64,000 nt of DNA from Allosphingosinicella indica (GTDB lineage Bacteria; Pseudomonadota; Alphaproteobacteria; Sphingomonadales; Sphingomonadaceae): NCBI RefSeq assembly GCF_900177405.1, contig NZ_LT840185.1, positions 1 to 64,000 on the forward strand, read 5' to 3'. The notes below the pieces were generated by a model. That model ran no database searches. It was given only the letters and a program-made list of their open reading frames with translations, and was not told where the DNA came from. Numbering within the stretch: position 1 is the stretch's first letter; every line of letters begins with the position of its first letter. Shown here in pieces: positions 55,041-63,888 of the stretch. Made by a program: the position numbers and the translations under genes.

Positions 55041-55054
55041 TACCGTATACGATA
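55041..55054. promoter_or_regulatory. Candidate GntR operator in the hydroxyproline divergent promoter
   Basis: TACCGTATACGATA is a 14-base palindrome with a single mismatched pair around a perfect CGTATACG core. It lies in the 48-base gap between the divergent dehydrogenase and deaminase starts. GTATAC-centred sites are typical of FadR-group GntR proteins, and one such gene is in the cluster at 58457. Confidence 0.55.
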
Positions 55055-55077
55055 CCGAGGCTCAATGGAGGATCTTG

Positions 55078-55998
55078 GTGAAATACACGCGACCGATTTG
55101 GCACGGTGTCTATCCCGCGGCCACCACGCAATTTGCCGACGATCTATCCCTCGATCTTCCCGCCACCGTGAAGGTGCAGCAGGCGCTAGTCGATAACGGG
55201 GTAGACGGGCTCGTCCTGCTCGGCACGGTGGGGGAGAACAATTCGCTGCTCCCCGACGAAAAGCGCGCCGTGCTCGAAGGGGCGGTCGGCAAGCTCAAGG
55301 GGCGCGTGCCGCTGATTACGGGCGTCTCGGAACTCTCGACCGACCGTGCCGTCGCCTTCGCGCGCGATGCCGAAGCCGCGGGGGTCGATGGGCTGATGGT
55401 CCTCCCCGCGATGGTCTATGTCCCCACCGAGGACGAGCTCTACGCCCATCTCAAGACGGTCGCAGAGGCGACCGCGCTGCCGGTGATGCTCTACAACAAC
55501 CCGCCCGCCTATCGCGTCTCAATCGGGCTCGACGTGCTCGAACGGCTGGCCGAAATCCCCAACGTCGTCGCGATCAAGGAAAGCGCGCCGGATTCGCGGC
55601 GCGTGACCGACGTCATCAACCGCTGCGGCGACCGCCTGCTCGTCCTGGCGGGCCTGGACGATGTGGCACTCGAAGGGCTGCTGCTCGGCGCTGTCGGCTG
55701 GGTCTCTGGGCTGACCAGCGCTTTCCCGCAGGAATCCGTCGCGCTGATCGCGGCGGTCGAGCGCGGCGATCTCGACGAAGCGCGCGCGATCTACCGCTGG
55801 TTCATGCCGCTGCTCCATCTCGACGCAGACCATGATCTCGTCCAGTCGATCAAGCTCGCCGAGCAGGTGATGGGCCGCGGATCGGAGCGCGTGCGCATGC
55901 CCCGCATGCCGCTCGCCGGCGCGCGCCGCGCGGAGGTAATCGCAATGGTCGAGAAAGCCGCAGCGACGCGGCCGACGCTCACCAGGGCGGCCGCCTGA
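55078..55998 (+). CDS. DapA-family lyase; probable 1-pyrroline-4-hydroxy-2-carboxylate deaminase
   Basis: 306 residues. GTG 55078 is chosen because GGAGG lies 6-7 bases upstream; a TTG at 55075 is less well placed. The barrel has LVLLGTVGENNSLLPDEKRA, LPVMLYNNPPAYRVS (catalytic Tyr) and VVAIKESAPDS with the Schiff-base lysine, and ends GWVSGLTSAFPQE. In hydroxyproline degradation a DapA-family deaminase converts 1-pyrroline-4-hydroxy-2-carboxylate to 2-oxoglutarate semialdehyde. The epimerase and aldehyde dehydrogenase next to it fit this role better than lysine biosynthesis. Confidence 0.83.
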   Translation: MKYTRPIWHGVYPAATTQFADDLSLDLPATVKVQQALVDNGVDGLVLLGTVGENNSLLPDEKRAVLEGAVGKLKGRVPLITGVSELSTDRAVAFARDAEAAGVDGLMVLPAMVYVPTEDELYAHLKTVAEATALPVMLYNNPPAYRVSIGLDVLERLAEIPNVVAIKESAPDSRRVTDVINRCGDRLLVLAGLDDVALEGLLLGAVGWVSGLTSAFPQESVALIAAVERGDLDEARAIYRWFMPLLHLDADHDLVQSIKLAEQVMGRGSERVRMPRMPLAGARRAEVIAMVEKAAATRPTLTRAAA

Positions 55999-56003
55999 CG
56001 CCG

Positions 56004-57002
56004 ATGCGCCACACCTTCTTCTGCATCGACGGCCATACCGCTGGAAACCCAGTCCGGCTGGTGGCCGGCGGCGCGCCGCCGCTGCGCGGCGCGTCGATGG
56101 CGGAGCGGAGGCTGGATTTCCTCGAACGGTTCGACTGGATCCGCACCGGCCTCTGCTTCGAGCCGCGCGGCCACGCGATGATGTCGGGCGGGTTCCTCTA
56201 TCCGCCGACGCGCGACGACAGCGATTGCGGCATCCTCTTCATCGAGACAAGCGGATCGCTGCCGATGTGCGGCCACGGCACGATCGGCATGGTGACCTTC
56301 GGGCTGGAGAACGGCCTCATCACCCCGCGTGAGGCAGGGGGGCTGCGGATCGAAGTCCCCGCCGGCATCATCGATATCGCCTATCGCACGGATGGCGATC
56401 GCGTCCGCTCCGTGCGCATCCACAACGTGCCCGCCTATCTCGCCAGGCAGGCACTGGAGATCGACGTGCCAGGCTTCGGTCCGCTGACCGTCGATGTCGC
56501 TTATGGCGGCAATTATTACGCGATCGTCGAGCCGCAGGGCGCCTATACGGGCCTCGACGATCTCGGCGCCGAGCGCCTGGTGGCGCTGAGCCGCATCGTA
56601 CGCGAGCAGGTGCGCGCCGCTTACGAGCCCGTCCATCCGCTCGATGCATCGATCCGCGGCGTCAGCCATGTGCTGTGGGCGGACGCGCCGAAAGGTGACG
56701 GCGCCGACGGCCGCAACGCCGTCTTCTACGGCGACAGCGCGATCGACCGCAGCCCGTGCGGCACCGGCACTTCGGCGCGGCTGGCGCAGCTTGCCGGTAC
56801 GGGTCGCCTGTCGGTGGGCGACGCTTTCGTTCACGAAAGCTATATCGGCAGCCGCTTCACCGGCCGGGTCGAAGCCGAGGCGCGCGTCGGCGAGCTGCCG
56901 GCCATCGTCCCGTCGATCGAGGGATCGGCGATCGCTACCGGCTACAACACCATCTGGATCGACCGCGAAGACCCGTTCTGGGCGGGCTTCTCAGTCTCAT
57001 GA
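56004..57002 (+). CDS. 4-hydroxyproline 2-epimerase (proline racemase family)
   Basis: 332 residues. Both catalytic cysteines are present: Cys89 in SLPMCGHGTIG and Cys252 in DRSPCGTGTSARLAQL. A Cys/Cys pair, rather than Thr or Ser at the second site, marks true racemases and 4-hydroxyproline epimerases; the context favours hydroxyproline. Other motifs are FFCIDGHTAGNPVRLV and GNYYAIV. It interconverts trans-4-hydroxy-L-proline and cis-4-hydroxy-D-proline in the cytosol. It starts 5 bases after the deaminase gene. Confidence 0.9.
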   Translation: MRHTFFCIDGHTAGNPVRLVAGGAPPLRGASMAERRLDFLERFDWIRTGLCFEPRGHAMMSGGFLYPPTRDDSDCGILFIETSGSLPMCGHGTIGMVTFGLENGLITPREAGGLRIEVPAGIIDIAYRTDGDRVRSVRIHNVPAYLARQALEIDVPGFGPLTVDVAYGGNYYAIVEPQGAYTGLDDLGAERLVALSRIVREQVRAAYEPVHPLDASIRGVSHVLWADAPKGDGADGRNAVFYGDSAIDRSPCGTGTSARLAQLAGTGRLSVGDAFVHESYIGSRFTGRVEAEARVGELPAIVPSIEGSAIATGYNTIWIDREDPFWAGFSVS

Positions 57003-57009
57003 GAGAGCA

Positions 57010-58449
57010 ATGATCGAAACCATCACACTCGCCCATCATATCGCCGGAAACCGCCGCGAAGGCGCTGCCGCCTTCGCGCAGGACAATCCCGCGCGTGCGG
57101 ACGACCTTCACGTCGAGGGGCCGGAGGCGGATGCGGCGCTGGTGGCCGAGGTGGTGGACGCGGCGCGACAGGCGGTCGAGGCGCTCGCCGCAGCGGGCAT
57201 CGAAGCGCGTGCCGACGCGCTGGCGCGGATCGGGCGGACGCTCGGCGCCGAGGCCGACCGCATTGCGCTGCTCATCGCGCGCGAGACCGGCAAGACGCTG
57301 GGCGATTCCAAGGGCGAGGTGATGCGCGCCGCGCGGCTGTTCGACTTCTTCGCCGGCGAGACCCTGCGCAACGCGGGCGAGCGTTTCGCTTCCACCCGCC
57401 CCGGTGCGATCGTCGAGGTCGATCACGTCCCCGTCGGCGTCGTCGCCGCGATCACGCCGTGGAATTTCCCGATCGCCATCCCCGCCTGGAAGATCGCCCC
57501 CGCGCTCGCCTACGGCAATGCGGTGCTTTGGAAGCCGTCGGAGATTGCCTCCGCCACCGCCGACGCGCTGATGGCGGTCATCGCGGGCGCCGGGCTTCCG
57601 GACGGCAGCGTCAACATGCTGCTCGGCATGGGCGATGCCGGCAGGGCGATCGTCGAGGCGGACGGCGTCGATGCGGTGAGCTTCACTGGATCGGTCGCCA
57701 CCGGCGCGCGGGTGCGCGCCGCGGCCGCCGAGCGCGGCGCACGCGTCCAGCTCGAGATGGGCGGCGTCAACGGCCTGATCGTGATGGCCGACGCGGACCT
57801 CGACAATGCCGTAGACTGCGCGGTCAACGGCGCCTTCTTCGCGGCCGGCCAGCGCTGCACCGCGACCTCCCGGATGATCGTCGGGGATGCGATCGCCGAC
57901 CGCTTCATCGACGCCGTGCGGGAGCGCGTGGCGGCGCTCAAGATCGGCGACCCCACCGACGCCGCAACTCAGGTCGGTCCGCTGGCCGCGCCCCACCAGA
58001 AGGAGACGATCGCTCGGCAGGTGGCTGCGGTCGAGGCCTCGGGCGCCAAGCCGGTATTCGGCGGAAGCGGGGCGGCGATGGAGCAGTGCTTCTACGCCCC
58101 CACCCTCTTCGACTGCGCCGCGCCGGAAGGAACGCTGGGGCAGGAGGAAATTTTCGGCCCGGTCGCCGGCGTGTTCCGCGTCTCGGGGTTCGACGAGGCG
58201 ATGACGGTGCTCAACGGCAACCGCTTCGGCCTGTCGGCGGGCATCTGCACGCGATCCTTGCTCCACGCCGAAGAGTTCAAGCGGCGCGCGCGGGCGGGGA
58301 TGAAGATGGTCAATCTGCCCACGGCCGGCGTCGATTATCACGCGCCGTTCGGCGGTGTCGCGGACTCCAGCTACGGCCCGCGCGAGCAAGGCCGTGCCGC
58401 GCGCGCCTTCTACACGAACATGACGACAAGCTATGTGAAGGCGCTATGA
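57010..58449 (+). CDS. Aldehyde dehydrogenase; probable 2-oxoglutarate semialdehyde dehydrogenase
   Basis: 479 residues from ATG 57010. NAD(P)+-dependent ALDH motifs are AAITPWNFPIAIPAWKIAPA, SFTGSVATGARV, the general-base Glu in LEMGGVN (usually LGGKN), and the catalytic Cys in FFAAGQRCTATSR. The C-terminal PFGGVADSSYGPREQG is typical. It would oxidise 2-oxoglutarate semialdehyde to 2-oxoglutarate, the last step of hydroxyproline breakdown. The LEMGGVN variant of the usual ELGGK(N) loop is worth noting. Confidence 0.88.
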   Translation: MIETITLAHHIAGNRREGAAAFAQDNPARADDLHVEGPEADAALVAEVVDAARQAVEALAAAGIEARADALARIGRTLGAEADRIALLIARETGKTLGDSKGEVMRAARLFDFFAGETLRNAGERFASTRPGAIVEVDHVPVGVVAAITPWNFPIAIPAWKIAPALAYGNAVLWKPSEIASATADALMAVIAGAGLPDGSVNMLLGMGDAGRAIVEADGVDAVSFTGSVATGARVRAAAAERGARVQLEMGGVNGLIVMADADLDNAVDCAVNGAFFAAGQRCTATSRMIVGDAIADRFIDAVRERVAALKIGDPTDAATQVGPLAAPHQKETIARQVAAVEASGAKPVFGGSGAAMEQCFYAPTLFDCAAPEGTLGQEEIFGPVAGVFRVSGFDEAMTVLNGNRFGLSAGICTRSLLHAEEFKRRARAGMKMVNLPTAGVDYHAPFGGVADSSYGPREQGRAARAFYTNMTTSYVKAL

Positions 58450-58456
58450 GCGGACG

Positions 58457-59101
58457 ATGAGCATCGTCGTCCGCAACCTTTCCGAACAGCTTACGGAACT
58501 GGTCCGCGACCGCATTCTCGCGGGATCGGTCCCCCAGGATCTGCCAATCCGGCAGGACGCGCTCGCCGCCGAGCTTGGCGTCAGTAAAATTCCGCTGCGC
58601 GAGGCGCTTACCCGGCTGGAGCAGGAGGGACTGCTGCGATCGCAGGCCAACCGCGGCTATTTCGTCCGCCAGCTCAGCGCCGCCGAGGCGGAGGAGGTGT
58701 TCGCGCTGAGGTTGAAGCTGGAGCCCGACGCGACCGCCGCCGCCGCGAGCCAGGCGAGCGACGAGGAGCGTCGCCGCGCCGAGGCCGCACTCGTCGAACT
58801 CGAGCGGGTGACCGCACAGCACGACCTCAGCGTCGGCGCCGCCAACCGCGCCTTCCATCTCGCGCTCGTCCGCCCCGCCGCGCAGCCGGTGACCGCGACC
58901 ATCATCGAGCGGATGCACATCCTTTCCGAACGCTATGTCCGCGTGCATCTCGAGCCGCTCGGCCGCAACGAGCGCGCCAACGAGGAGCATCGCCACATCA
59001 TCGACGCCTGGCTGAGCCGCGACGGCGATCACGTCGCGCGGCTGCTGCGCATGCACATCGATCAGACGCTGGAGGATCTGCGCCGGCAGCTACCGGCCTG
59101 A
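58457..59101 (+). CDS. GntR-family transcriptional regulator (FadR/FCD subgroup)
   Basis: 214 residues. The N-terminal winged helix-turn-helix domain reads LTELVRDRILAGSVPQDLPI and LAAELGVSKIPLREALTRLEQEG, followed by an all-helical FCD ligand-binding domain (EVFALRLKLEPDATAAAASQ ... RAFHLALVRPA ... EEHRHIIDAWLSRDGDHVARLL) with Asp and His residues that can bind metal. It probably represses the hydroxyproline operon, with the operator at 55041 as a likely target. Confidence 0.9.
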   Translation: MSIVVRNLSEQLTELVRDRILAGSVPQDLPIRQDALAAELGVSKIPLREALTRLEQEGLLRSQANRGYFVRQLSAAEAEEVFALRLKLEPDATAAAASQASDEERRRAEAALVELERVTAQHDLSVGAANRAFHLALVRPAAQPVTATIIERMHILSERYVRVHLEPLGRNERANEEHRHIIDAWLSRDGDHVARLLRMHIDQTLEDLRRQLPA

Positions 59102-59143
59102 CGGGACAACAAGAGCCGGCGGACGCCGGCCGGACAGAGGGGG

Positions 59144-60598
59144 ATGCTGGTGGCGCATAATGCCTGGGCGCGCGTGCGGGGGCCGCGCAAGCCGCTCGAT
59201 TCCGCGGATCATGTCGGCGCGGAACAAACACTGCGTAAGACGCTGAGCTGGCCGCACCTCGTCGCACTCGGCGTCGGCGCAATCGTCGGCACCGGCATCT
59301 ACACGCTGACCGGCGTCGGCGCCGACCGCGCCGGGCCGGCGGTGATCCTAGCCTTCGCCATCGCCGGCGCGGTCTGTGCCTGCGCCGCGCTCGCCTATGC
59401 CGAGCTGGCGACGATGATTCCGACCTCGGGCAGCGCCTACACCTACACCTATACGGTGCTCGGCGAGACGATCGGCTGGGTCGTCGGCTGGAGCCTCATC
59501 CTCGAATATTCGGTGGCATGCAGCGCGGTCGCGGTGGGCTGGTCCGCCTATCTCGTCGGCTGGCTGCAATCGGCAGGAATCGTGCTGCCGCCTGAGCTGC
59601 TGGTCGGCCCGCATGCGGGCGGCATCGTCAATCTCCCCGCGGTGCTCGTCGCGCTGGCGATCGCGGGTATGCTGATGGCCGGCACACGTGAGAGCGCGAC
59701 GTTCAACATCATCCTCGTTTTCATCAAGCTCGCCGCGCTCGCCGTGTTCGTGGCGTTGACCCTTCCCACCTTCAATGCCGACAATCTCTCGCCCTTCATG
59801 CCCTACGGCTTCGGCAGCACGGTGCAGGGCGGCGAAACGCGCGGCGTGATGGCGGCGGCGGCGATCGTGTTCTTCGCCTTCTACGGCTTCGACGCGGTCG
59901 CGACCTCGGCCGAGGAAGCGAAGAATCCGGGCCGCGATCTCAAGATCGGCATCATCGGATCGATGCTGACCGCGACGTCCATCTACATGCTGGTCGCGGT
60001 CGGTGCGGTCGGCGCGGTCAGCTACACGTTGCTCGCCGGATCGGCCGAGCCGCTGGCTTTCGTGCTGCGCTCGCTCGACCATCCGTTTGCGGCGACCGCG
60101 GTGGCGATGGCGGCAATCATCGCGCTGCCCTCGGTCATCCTGGTGATGATGTATGGCCAGAGCCGCATTTTCTTTGTGATGGCACGCGATGGGCTGCTGC
60201 CGCGCTGGGCGAGCAAGGTCTCGCCGCGCACCGGATCGCCGGTGCTCATCACCGGCGTCACCGGGCTCTTCGTCGCCGCCTTCGCGGGCTTCTTCACGAT
60301 CGGCGATCTGGCGGAGCTCGCTAATGCGGGGACGCTGCTCGCCTTCATCGCGGTCGGCGCGTGCCTGATGATCCTGCGCCGCACCCGGCCCGATCTGCCG
60401 CGTGTGTTTCGCTGCCCGCAGCCTTATGTGGTCGGCACGCTCGCCATCCTCGGCTGCGCCTATCTGATGCTGAGCCTGCCCGAGCTGACGCTGATGCGCT
60501 TCGTGATCTGGAACCTGATCGGGCTTGCCGTCTACCTGCTCTATGGTCGTGCGCGCAGCATCCTCACCCGCGACATGCTGGCGGAAGAACGATCGTAA
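59144..60598 (+). CDS. APC superfamily amino-acid permease
   Basis: 484 residues with about 12 hydrophobic helices. Substrate-binding motifs include LGVGAIVGTGIYTLTGVGAD in helix 1 and FYGFDAVATSAEEAKNPGRD in helix 6, as in cationic or neutral amino-acid transporters. It sits in the inner membrane and is the last gene of the plus-strand arm of the cluster, so it may import hydroxyproline or proline (inference). ATG 59144 follows GAGGGGG. A GC-rich hairpin (CCGGCGGACGCCGG) precedes it after the regulator. Confidence 0.86.
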   Translation: MLVAHNAWARVRGPRKPLDSADHVGAEQTLRKTLSWPHLVALGVGAIVGTGIYTLTGVGADRAGPAVILAFAIAGAVCACAALAYAELATMIPTSGSAYTYTYTVLGETIGWVVGWSLILEYSVACSAVAVGWSAYLVGWLQSAGIVLPPELLVGPHAGGIVNLPAVLVALAIAGMLMAGTRESATFNIILVFIKLAALAVFVALTLPTFNADNLSPFMPYGFGSTVQGGETRGVMAAAAIVFFAFYGFDAVATSAEEAKNPGRDLKIGIIGSMLTATSIYMLVAVGAVGAVSYTLLAGSAEPLAFVLRSLDHPFAATAVAMAAIIALPSVILVMMYGQSRIFFVMARDGLLPRWASKVSPRTGSPVLITGVTGLFVAAFAGFFTIGDLAELANAGTLLAFIAVGACLMILRRTRPDLPRVFRCPQPYVVGTLAILGCAYLMLSLPELTLMRFVIWNLIGLAVYLLYGRARSILTRDMLAEERS

Positions 60599-60620
60599 GG
60601 ACTGTTCCCCGGCATCGGAT

Positions 60621-62396
60621 CTACGGCGCCGTTGCAGGCCTCGGCGGGTTTTCGCCGCCGTCGGCGATGAATTGCTTCATCCGCGCTTCCAGTACCGGCA
60701 GCGGCACCGATCCCAGCGCCAGGATAGCATCGTGGAACTTGCGCTGGTCGAACTTCGGCCCTAGCGCTTCCTCGGCTTCGTTGCGGTGGCGGCGGATCTG
60801 GAGCTCGCCCAGCTTGTAGGCGACGGCCTGGCCCGGCCAGGCGATATAGCGATCGACCTCGGTCGTAATCTCGTGGTCCGAGAGCGCGACATTCTCTTTC
60901 ATATAGGCGATCGCACGATCACGGCTCCAGCCATATTCATGGATACCGGTATCGACGACGAGGCGGACGGCGCGCCACATCTCGTAGGTCAGCCGCCCGA
61001 AATTCTGGTAAGGCGTCTCATAGATGCCCATTACCGTGCCGAGCCACTCGGTGTAGAGGCCCCACCCCTCGCCATAGCCCGAGAAATAGATGTTGTCGCG
61101 GAACGCCGGGCGATCCGGCCCCTCCAGCGCGAGCGCGGCCTGGAAGCTGTGCCCCGGCGTGCATTCGTGCAGCGCGAGCGACGGCAGCGTATAGAGCGGG
61201 CGCGCCGGCAAATTGTAGGTGTTGAACAGGCAGCTTTCGAGCCCGCCGCGCCCGCCGGTGTAGATCGGCGCGAGTGCGGGCGGCACCGGCAGGATGCCGT
61301 GGCGGTAGCGCGGCAGGAAGCCGATCGTGTCCTTGAGCTTCAGGTCCGCCTTCTTCACCCAATAGGACGCGTCGGCGAGCAGCTCGTGCGGTGTCTTGGC
61401 GTAGAATTGCGGATCGGTGCGCAGGAAGGTCATGAATTCGGCGAGCGATCCTTCGAACTTCGCTTCCTGTTTCGTCGCTTCCATCTCGGCGCGGATGCGC
61501 GCAACTTCTGAGAGGCCGATCTTGTGGATCTGCGCGGGCGTGAGCTTGAGCGTCGTGAACTTCTCGATCATCGCCTGATAATAGGCCTTGCCGTCGGGCA
61601 GCGTGGACGCGCCGATATTGGTTCGCGCCTTGGGCAGATATTCGTCGCGGATGAAGGCGAGAAGCTTGGTGTAGGCGGGCACCGCCTGACCGTCGATCAC
61701 CTGCCGCGCCTCGGCGCGCAGCCGCGCCTTCTCGGCCTCCGGCATCGATGCCAGCATGTCCTTGAACGGCGTGTAGAGCGGGTTTTCCTCGCCGGTCTGG
61801 AGATAGGGCTCGATCGTCTTGTCGCGCCCCGTCACCGACACCTGGGGCACGGTGAAGCCGCGCGCGAGCCCGGCGCGCATGTTGACCGTTTCCTCATCGA
61901 AATAGCGCGGCACGTCGCGCAGGCGGCCGAGATAGCGGCGGTAGGATGCGGCATCCTTGAATCCTTGGCGGGGCGTGAAGCTGGTCCAGAAAAAGGTGTC
62001 CGAATTGAACGGCGCTTCGTAATTTTTGTAGCGGATGTCGTTGATGTCGGCTTCGACCATCGTCTCGAACACTGCGGCGTTGACCTGCTCCTCGGCGGAA
62101 AGATCGGATTTCGGGATCGCGCGGACATCGGCCAACGCCTTCGTCCAGTAAGCAAGCCGCCGCTGCTGCGAAGCAGCATCGACGCGCGGCATGCGGTCGG
62201 ACGCGATGTCGCGGCCTTCCTCATCCTCCTCGCGCGCCATCTCCTTCAGCCGCCAGTCCCACTCGGCATCGTAGATCGCTTTGAGGCGGGTGTCGGCCTT
62301 GCCGGGCGCTGGCTGCGCCTGAGCGACAGGCTGTGCAGCGGCCATCGCCGGCGCGATCAGGATCGTCGCGGCGGCGAGGAGAAGGATCGTGCGCAT
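60621..62396 (-). CDS. Exported DUF885 family protein (putative metallopeptidase)
   Basis: 591 residues from ATG 62396 with a signal peptide (MRTILLLAAATILIAPAMAAA). DUF885 proteins carry a HExxH-like zinc site; here LALHECTPGHSFQAALALEG gives His-Glu and the second His, and GEGWGLYTEWLG further downstream fits the third ligand region. It would be a periplasmic zinc carboxypeptidase-like enzyme. It converges on the permease gene, so membership in the hydroxyproline cluster is uncertain, although peptide supply would fit. Confidence 0.85.
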   Translation of the reverse strand: MRTILLLAAATILIAPAMAAAQPVAQAQPAPGKADTRLKAIYDAEWDWRLKEMAREEDEEGRDIASDRMPRVDAASQQRRLAYWTKALADVRAIPKSDLSAEEQVNAAVFETMVEADINDIRYKNYEAPFNSDTFFWTSFTPRQGFKDAASYRRYLGRLRDVPRYFDEETVNMRAGLARGFTVPQVSVTGRDKTIEPYLQTGEENPLYTPFKDMLASMPEAEKARLRAEARQVIDGQAVPAYTKLLAFIRDEYLPKARTNIGASTLPDGKAYYQAMIEKFTTLKLTPAQIHKIGLSEVARIRAEMEATKQEAKFEGSLAEFMTFLRTDPQFYAKTPHELLADASYWVKKADLKLKDTIGFLPRYRHGILPVPPALAPIYTGGRGGLESCLFNTYNLPARPLYTLPSLALHECTPGHSFQAALALEGPDRPAFRDNIYFSGYGEGWGLYTEWLGTVMGIYETPYQNFGRLTYEMWRAVRLVVDTGIHEYGWSRDRAIAYMKENVALSDHEITTEVDRYIAWPGQAVAYKLGELQIRRHRNEAEEALGPKFDQRKFHDAILALGSVPLPVLEARMKQFIADGGENPPRPATAP

Positions 62397-62493
62397 AGCA
62401 TCTCCGGTCGGTTCGCGCGCAGCGTATACGAAATACGTTGCCGCGGCCAACGGGTGCCCGTGACGCGCAAGACAGAAAACTCGAATGAGAAAA

Positions 62494-62570
<77 letters not shown>

Positions 62571-62652
62571 GTAGGGTGAGCGGCGGACTAGTGGAGCCGC
62601 CAAATGCTGTCAACAAGCCCGGGCGGCTTTTTATCGGGGCGGCCGAGCCTCG

Positions 62653-63888
62653 CTAATCATCGTCGTCGTGATGGTGGCCGGTGAGCGTCCCCTCCTCGAA
62701 TAGGAACCCCGCGATATCCGGCCGCCCGGCGGCGTTGAGCACCGTCTTGAAGATGATGAGCAGCGGCACCGCGAGAAGCGCGCCGGTCGTCCCCCACACC
62801 CATGTCCAGAAGCTGAGTGCCACCAGGATGAGCAGCGGATTGATCGTCAGCCGCCGCCCGACGAGCGCCGGCGTCAAGATGTTCGCCTCGATCATGTGGA
62901 CGCCGACGAACGCGACGACCGGCAGCAGCGCATACCAGGGATCGGAGAACACCATCAGCCCGCCGAGCGCGAGCAGCGCCGAGGACGCGATCGGCCCGAG
63001 ATAGGGGATATAGTTCAGCACAGCGACGATGCCGCCCCACATCAGCGGCGTCGGCATCCCAATCGCCCAGAGCAGCAGCGCCATCAGCAGCCCGACCGAC
63101 ATATTCACCAGCGTGATCGTGCCGAGATAGGTGGAGGTCGAATCGACCACCTGCTGGATGACGCGCGCCGTCGTCATCGCACCGTCGAAGCTGGCGCGTG
63201 TCGTGATCGTGGCTTTGCGCATCCGCGTCCAGCCGGCGAGGAAGAAGAAGATGACGAGCAGGGCGAAGAAGGCGTGGATCAGCGCGTACGGCGCCGAGGT
63301 CGCGATGAGATCGAGCATCGAGTTGGGCGTCTCCACTGCCACTTTCTGAACCTCGCCGCCGCCCTTGCCGAATTGGAGCACGACATCGTCGATGAACTTC
63401 TCCAGGCTGGCATAGACGTCGAGGATCGGCGCCAGCGTATCGCGGACGCGACCGATCCGCTCGGGCAGCATCTGCACCCAGGCGGTCGCCGGCACCACGA
63501 TCGCCGCCACGGCGGCATTGGCGATGCCCAGGAAAAGCAGCACGCAACTGAAGGCGGCGAGACCCGAGGGTACGCGGCGCCGCTCGAACCATTCGAGCAG
63601 CGGCACCAAAGCGATCGCGATCACCAGCGCCGCGGTCACCGGCAGGAAAAATTCGGCGCCGGCCCGCAGCGCGAAGGGTAGTGCCACCGCGAGCCCGACG
63701 CCCGCGATCAGGGTTAAGGCAGCGAGCAGCCGATCGCGCCGGTAGGCGGCGGTCTGCGTATCGTCATGCTCTTCATGGTGATGGGCGTGAACAACTGGCG
63801 CATCCGCATCCGGCGCCGGCACCTGTGCGGAGGCCTGGCCCGTCGGCGGCGCGTCTGCCTCCCCCGTTCCACCGACCCCAGCCGTCAT
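62653..63888 (-). CDS. AI-2E family transporter (PerM-like) with histidine-rich tails
   Basis: 411 residues from ATG 63888; an ATG at 63921 would add 11 residues. Eight hydrophobic segments and the AI-2E domain are present, with VLNYIPYLGPIAS and VGRRLTINPLLILVALSFW as family motifs. The N-terminal cytoplasmic region has HAHHHEEHDD and the C-terminus ends GHHHDDDD, both likely metal-binding. The family includes exporters and Na+/H+ antiporters; substrate unknown. Upstream (63889-64000) no feature is seen. Confidence 0.88.
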   Translation of the reverse strand: MTAGVGGTGEADAPPTGQASAQVPAPDADAPVVHAHHHEEHDDTQTAAYRRDRLLAALTLIAGVGLAVALPFALRAGAEFFLPVTAALVIAIALVPLLEWFERRRVPSGLAAFSCVLLFLGIANAAVAAIVVPATAWVQMLPERIGRVRDTLAPILDVYASLEKFIDDVVLQFGKGGGEVQKVAVETPNSMLDLIATSAPYALIHAFFALLVIFFFLAGWTRMRKATITTRASFDGAMTTARVIQQVVDSTSTYLGTITLVNMSVGLLMALLLWAIGMPTPLMWGGIVAVLNYIPYLGPIASSALLALGGLMVFSDPWYALLPVVAFVGVHMIEANILTPALVGRRLTINPLLILVALSFWTWVWGTTGALLAVPLLIIFKTVLNAAGRPDIAGFLFEEGTLTGHHHDDDD

